Source of the DNA: an uncultured Pelagibacteraceae bacterium
GTDB taxonomy: Bacteria > Pseudomonadota > Alphaproteobacteria > Pelagibacterales > Pelagibacteraceae
Assembly (NCBI GenBank): GCA_902590295.1
Contig: CACIWH010000013.1
Span: forward strand, 1-10,878
Length of the DNA: 10,878 bases
Direction of reading: 5' to 3'
This document shows positions 7,739-10,878 of this stretch, piece after piece. The number at the start of each line of letters is the position of its first letter. The first letter of the stretch is position 1. The notes below the pieces were generated by a model. The model ran no database searches and had not been told where the DNA came from. It saw nothing but the letters and a program-made list of their open reading frames with translations. Made by a program: the position numbers and the translations under genes.

Positions 7739-8116
7739 TTATTTTCTTTTTTTTGATAATCCAAGTTTATCGCTGTGCCTTAGTCTTAATACAACTATTG
7801 CAATAGCTATAAATACAATTGCTAGAGACTCGTACAATAGTTGTGAAGCATCCATCTCTTTTCCCTGTAGAATTATAAATCTTGATAAAGCCGTTATTGC
7901 AATCAATAGGGGTAAAGTAATACTAATCGATTGCTCGTCCCAAAAAACACGCACCATTGCTAAAACTTCTAGATATAAAAACATAAGTAGTAAGTCTGCC
8001 AATGTAACAGTTTGATTCATAAACATATTTCGTATTTCCAATAAGACTGCAAGAACTGTGCAGATTAGTATAACTGCGAGTAAAATTAGCTGAATATTTT
8101 TTACTAAATCTTTCAC
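7739..8116 (-). CDS. PsiE-family integral membrane protein
   Basis: A 125-aa inner-membrane protein with four predicted transmembrane helices (about 9-28, 37-56, 65-84, 93-112) and a basic C-terminal tail ending SKKRK. The segment LLLMFLYLEVLAMVR followed by SISITLPLLIAITALSRFII is characteristic of the phosphate-starvation-inducible PsiE family. The biochemical role of that family is unknown. The start is a GTG at 8116-8114; an in-frame stop lies four codons upstream and the next Met is residue 31, inside the fold, so GTG is the best choice. It lacks a clear RBS. It follows the 152-aa membrane protein gene by 36 nt in the same direction and converges on groEL. No convincing Pho box is seen, so phosphate control should not be assumed from the family name. 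Confidence 0.82.
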   Translation of the reverse strand: MKDLVKNIQLILLAVILICTVLAVLLEIRNMFMNQTVTLADLLLMFLYLEVLAMVRVFWDEQSISITLPLLIAITALSRFIILQGKEMDASQLLYESLAIVFIAIAIVVLRLRHSDKLGLSKKRK

Positions 8117-8152
8117 AGATTCAATCTAATTGATTCTCTAAAAAATAAGAAG

Positions 8153-8611
8153 CTATTTATTTTTATCCTTTTGAGTGAAAGGTAACCATTTTTCGAAAGC
8201 AGATTTATCAGGTCCATCATACTTTATTTCGTATGAGTTAGTTCTAGTTAAAACTTCGATACCCTTAGAAAATATGAATATAAACATTAAAATAAATATT
8301 AATGACATGATTTTAAAAGGATTAAAATTTTTAGTCTTAAAAACACTAACCGATTGTGCTTCGGCGTTATGAAATTGTTTAAAAGTATAATAAACAGCAA
8401 AAATTATACCAGCATGAGCTAAAAAAACTCCAGCCCATCCAAATATAAAAGTTGTATATGAAAATATATATAAGCTAAATACTACCGACCAAATAAAGCT
8501 TAAAACTAACAAAATTTGTAATCTAACTGTTTTTGGTAGTGCTCTTAAATCATTTTTACTATCATCAAATAGTATGTTTGCAGAATCAATCATGAATTTT
8601 TTAAGGGACAT
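8153..8611 (-). CDS. Uncharacterised three-helix membrane protein
   Basis: A 152-aa protein of no family I recognise. It has a soluble N-terminus of about 30 residues with an acidic patch (DDSKNDLRALPKTVR). Three hydrophobic helices follow (about 31-51, 54-76, 98-120), with a polar loop containing HNAEAQSVSVFKTKN between the second and third. The polar C-terminal tail of about 30 residues contains YEIKYDGPDKSAFEKWLPF. The start is the ATG at 8611-8609; an in-frame ATG at 8593 is an alternative and neither has a Shine-Dalgarno sequence. It sits between the YczE-family gene (30 nt upstream) and the PsiE-family gene (36 nt downstream), all on the minus strand, so a small membrane-protein operon is likely. 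The intact frame and membrane topology argue for a real gene. Function unknown. Confidence 0.75.
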   Translation of the reverse strand: MSLKKFMIDSANILFDDSKNDLRALPKTVRLQILLVLSFIWSVVFSLYIFSYTTFIFGWAGVFLAHAGIIFAVYYTFKQFHNAEAQSVSVFKTKNFNPFKIMSLIFILMFIFIFSKGIEVLTRTNSYEIKYDGPDKSAFEKWLPFTQKDKNK

Positions 8612-8641
8612 ACAACTATTTAAATATTTTAAACAAAAAAA

Positions 8642-9289
8642 TCAATTAAAGAATTTTCCCACTAAATATAATCCCAAAGCTACAGCGGGACCTATGCCAA
8701 AAGCAAAAAGTAATGTGCCAATTCCTACAGTGCCTCCTAAATACCACCCTATTGATACAACCGAAATTTCTAAAAAGGCTCTTACAGATGCTATTGGAAA
8801 ATTTGTTTTTCTTTGTAAGCCTGTCATAAGACCGTCTCTTGGTCCAGGTCCTAAGTTAGCAATTAAATAAAAACCGGTACCCAATCCTACTAATAAAACT
8901 GATGCTATGGCTAATAAAAGTTTATTTAAATATATTTCTGGAGTAGGAACAAAAATTATACAAACATCAATCATGGTAGCTATTATTAAAATATTAAATA
9001 ATGTACCAAGACCTGGTTTTTGTTTGAGAAAAATCCATAAAGATAAAACAGATACACTCACCATGAAAGTAACTATACCTACAGATATATCAGTATTAAG
9101 AGATATTCCTTGAGCTAATACACTCCATGGAGATGCACCTGTAAACGAAACTATAAGCAAACCCTCGCCTGCACCAAATAACGTTAATCCAAAAACTAAG
9201 AAAAAAATAGTTATCAATTTTGGTCTTAAGTTGAATGGGTTTTTAGAACTCCATGATTTTTTTGGAATTTTTTTTATAGTTAAAAACAT
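8642..9289 (-). CDS. YczE-type (YczE/YyaS/YitT) integral membrane protein
   Basis: A 215-aa inner-membrane protein with about five or six hydrophobic segments (for example 25-47, 68-88, 97-114, 123-144, 172-186, 190-211). The motif LGPGPRDGLM (146-155), preceded by VGLGTGFYLIAN, is the signature of the uncharacterised YczE-like membrane family (COG2364). Members are widespread in bacteria and sometimes annotated as possible transporters, without established substrates. The basic N-terminus (MFLTIKKIPKKSW) precedes the first helix. The ATG at 9289-9287 is the only Met before the fold and lacks an obvious RBS. It is the first gene of the three-gene minus-strand cluster. It is divergent from the DUF6134-type gene with only 33 bp between starts, so their promoters must overlap or lie inside the opposite gene. 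Confidence 0.85.
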   Translation of the reverse strand: MFLTIKKIPKKSWSSKNPFNLRPKLITIFFLVFGLTLFGAGEGLLIVSFTGASPWSVLAQGISLNTDISVGIVTFMVSVSVLSLWIFLKQKPGLGTLFNILIIATMIDVCIIFVPTPEIYLNKLLLAIASVLLVGLGTGFYLIANLGPGPRDGLMTGLQRKTNFPIASVRAFLEISVVSIGWYLGGTVGIGTLLFAFGIGPAVALGLYLVGKFFN

Positions 9290-9322
9290 AATTAATTATT
9301 AGAATGTATTTTTAATCTTAAA

Positions 9323-10024
9323 ATGAAAATAATTACTAAAATATTACTTCTTACCATAATATTAATATTTTTCCCCCTCAAATCTTTTGCACATGTAGAA
9401 CACTATGAAAAAGTTGAGAAATTTTTGATGGAAATTTTTAAAGATGGAAAAAAAATTGGTTTTAACAATTATACATTTAAAAGAAATGATCAAAATTTGG
9501 AAATAGATAATAAGACAGAATTTAATGTTTCTATATTAGGATTAAATGCTTTTTCAATTAAAGGAGTTAGTAAAGAACTTTATAAAAATAACAAACTTGT
9601 TAGTTTTAAATCAGATACTATTCAAAATAAAAAACAAAAATTTGTTGATTTATATTTAAATGAAAGTAAAGAAAGTTATTTTATTAAGGGATCCTCTTAT
9701 ACTGGCGAGGTTGATTTAGATATAGTAATTGGTAGTTGGTGGAATCACAAAATAATCCAAAGTGAAAAAAACATAAGCCCAATTTCCGGAAGTATAAACA
9801 AGCAAACTATAAATTTTATAAAAAAGGAAAAAATAAACTTGTATGGTAAAGTTTACGATACAAAGCATTTTGTAATTTTATCAAAAAGACTCAATAAAGA
9901 AGAGAGTGAGGAACGCAGATATGATGTGTGGTTAGATATAAATACTAATCATATTTTAAAAATGACATACTCAAAGTATGGTTTATGGGAATATAAATTA
10001 AAACAAGTTATTTATTCAAAATAA
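9323..10024 (+). CDS. Exported DUF6134-type protein
   Basis: A 233-aa protein with a clear Sec signal peptide: a Lys-containing n-region, a hydrophobic core at about 7-18, and probable signal peptidase I cleavage after SFA (residue 23). The mature part is about 210 residues, beta-rich and basic. Early positions read FKDGKKIGFNNYTF, then VSKELYKNNKLVSFKSDT, a SWW at 138-140 and, near the C-terminus, DVWLDINTNHILKMTY followed by WEYKL. This order (ligand- or lipoprotein-like beta strands, an SWW/SYW motif, a WLD-x-x-T/G strand) matches my recollection of the DUF6134 family of periplasmic proteins of unknown function. It is transcribed divergently from the YczE-family gene, 33 bp apart, and its stop is 4 bp from that of the convergent coiled-coil gene. 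No good Shine-Dalgarno sequence precedes the ATG. Periplasmic location is well supported; function is unknown. Confidence 0.75.
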   Translation: MKIITKILLLTIILIFFPLKSFAHVEHYEKVEKFLMEIFKDGKKIGFNNYTFKRNDQNLEIDNKTEFNVSILGLNAFSIKGVSKELYKNNKLVSFKSDTIQNKKQKFVDLYLNESKESYFIKGSSYTGEVDLDIVIGSWWNHKIIQSEKNISPISGSINKQTINFIKKEKINLYGKVYDTKHFVILSKRLNKEESEERRYDVWLDINTNHILKMTYSKYGLWEYKLKQVIYSK

Positions 10025-10028
10025 TTAT

Positions 10029-10878
10029 TTAGTTTGTCTTGCTTCTCTCTCTAGAAATCAACTGGGTTAATGAGTCTACCATTAAGTCTGATGCGGTAAA
10101 TATGTCTGTCGACTTAAATTCGTGGGAGTGATTTTTCTCTGGATTACTTTTATCCTCTATAACTATATCACCACTTAGGGAATTATCTTTAATGTATATT
10201 AATATTAACCACTCCTCATCTTTCGAATCATCTTTTTTAATAAAAATTTCACCTGTTTCAAATCTTCTATCTATGCATCTAAAAATAGACATCTCTCTAG
10301 TTAAATGTCTTTTATTTAATTGAAAAACTAAACTGCTAGCGCTCCTGTAAAAACTTTCTAAAGAATTTTCAATTTTTTGTCTGGAGACTATGTAATCATG
10401 CTCTTTCTTTAAAAGTGCATCTCTATCATCTTTATCAGAAGTTTTTATACCTAATGCCTCTACCCTCTCTCTAATTTTCTGGTCTCTAATTAATCTATAT
10501 TTTTCTTTAAGTTTATCGATCCTGTCTTGCAAACCAGCATAATCTTCTCTTTGTTCTTTAAGTGAAATTTTTTCTAGTTTCTCTAATTCTTTTATTTCTC
10601 TAACTCTAAATTTCTCAATCTGTTTTTGTAACTTTATTTCCTCTAAAAATTTTCTTTGTCTTTCCGATTGTTCTTGTCTAAGAATTGCTTGTTCCTTTCT
10701 AAGGAAATTTTTCAAATCTTTAGATCTTTGTTTTTCAAGCAAAATTTCCTCTTTTAATTGCTTTTGTTTAAGCTTTAATTGTATATCTACATTTTCTAGC
10801 TCCTTTTGTTTTTCTTGTTGTTTGATTTTTTGCTCTTTCTCATATGCCTCTATTTTTAATCTCTGTTTTTCTTCTTTT
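10029..10878 (-). CDS. Long charged coiled-coil protein, 3' part, running off the right edge
   Basis: The frame is open from the stop at 10031-10029 to the window edge, giving 282 visible residues; the true start is outside. A TTG at 10742 is internal, because 45 further in-frame codons upstream continue the same Lys/Glu/Gln-rich helix. Visible residues 1 to about 142 are almost continuous charged heptad-like sequence (for example KEQREDYAGLQDRIDKLKEK), interrupted by a turn near GIKTSDKDD. After a second helical stretch (to about 195) comes a compact, probably folded C-terminal region of about 90 residues with alternating hydrophobic strands (GEIFIKK, EWLILIYIKDNSLSGDIVIED) and a final helix (TASDLMVDSLTQLISRE). 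No transmembrane segment is visible, and I recognise no family. It could be a structural or scaffold protein, or a membrane-anchored one if the missing N-terminus carries an anchor. It converges on the DUF6134-type gene with 4 bp between stops. Confidence 0.8.
   Translation of the reverse strand, partial: KEEKQRLKIEAYEKEQKIKQQEKQKELENVDIQLKLKQKQLKEEILLEKQRSKDLKNFLRKEQAILRQEQSERQRKFLEEIKLQKQIEKFRVREIKELEKLEKISLKEQREDYAGLQDRIDKLKEKYRLIRDQKIRERVEALGIKTSDKDDRDALLKKEHDYIVSRQKIENSLESFYRSASSLVFQLNKRHLTREMSIFRCIDRRFETGEIFIKKDDSKDEEWLILIYIKDNSLSGDIVIEDKSNPEKNHSHEFKSTDIFTASDLMVDSLTQLISRERSKTN

Noticed and set aside
10740..10742. TTG as the start of the coiled-coil gene
   Set aside because: The same frame continues open for 45 more codons to the window edge with the same charged composition, so the start lies outside the window.

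Overview
The window comes from a very AT-rich genome. Intergenic spaces are tiny, and the proteins are full of Lys, Asn and Ile. The marker genes (GroEL/GroES, IleS, LspA, a DUF3035/BamF-type lipoprotein) look alphaproteobacterial. Together with the streamlined layout this suggests a marine SAR11/Pelagibacterales-like bacterium, probably a metagenomic contig. The assignment rests on protein pattern recognition, not on a search.

Left half (1-5472, all minus strand): a tightly packed housekeeping operon. In transcription order it holds a HAD class IIA hydrolase (TIGR01459 type), ribF (FMN/FAD synthesis), ileS (isoleucyl-tRNA synthetase), lspA (lipoprotein signal peptidase), a small DUF3035/BamF-like lipoprotein, and the first 65 codons of another gene running off the left edge (tentatively glucose-6-phosphate isomerase). 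Successive junctions overlap by 7, 1, 17 and 8 nt, and the last is a 4-nt gap, so translation is probably coupled. LspA should process the lipoprotein encoded directly after it.

Centre (5473-7738): a 123-bp divergent spacer followed by groES-groEL on the plus strand. The spacer carries a near-ideal sigma-32 (RpoH) promoter for groES, CTTGAA-N17-CTATAT. It is overlapped by a candidate sigma-70 promoter pointing the other way into the HAD-ribF-ileS operon. No CIRCE element is seen. groESL ends at a strong intrinsic terminator that also has a T-rich flank in the opposite orientation, so it may serve the convergent genes too.

Right half (7739-10878): three co-directional minus-strand membrane-protein genes (YczE-family protein, a 152-aa protein of unknown family, a PsiE-family protein). 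A divergently transcribed exported DUF6134-type protein follows. Last is the C-terminal part of a long charged coiled-coil protein of unknown function that runs off the right edge and converges on the DUF6134 gene with only 4 bp between stops.

No tRNA, rRNA, CRISPR, insertion sequence, phage gene or defence-type cassette was recognised. Most of the window is core genome. The least explained parts are the truncated coiled-coil protein, the 152-aa membrane protein, the face-to-face promoters at groES, and the A10 tract at the ileS/lspA overlap.
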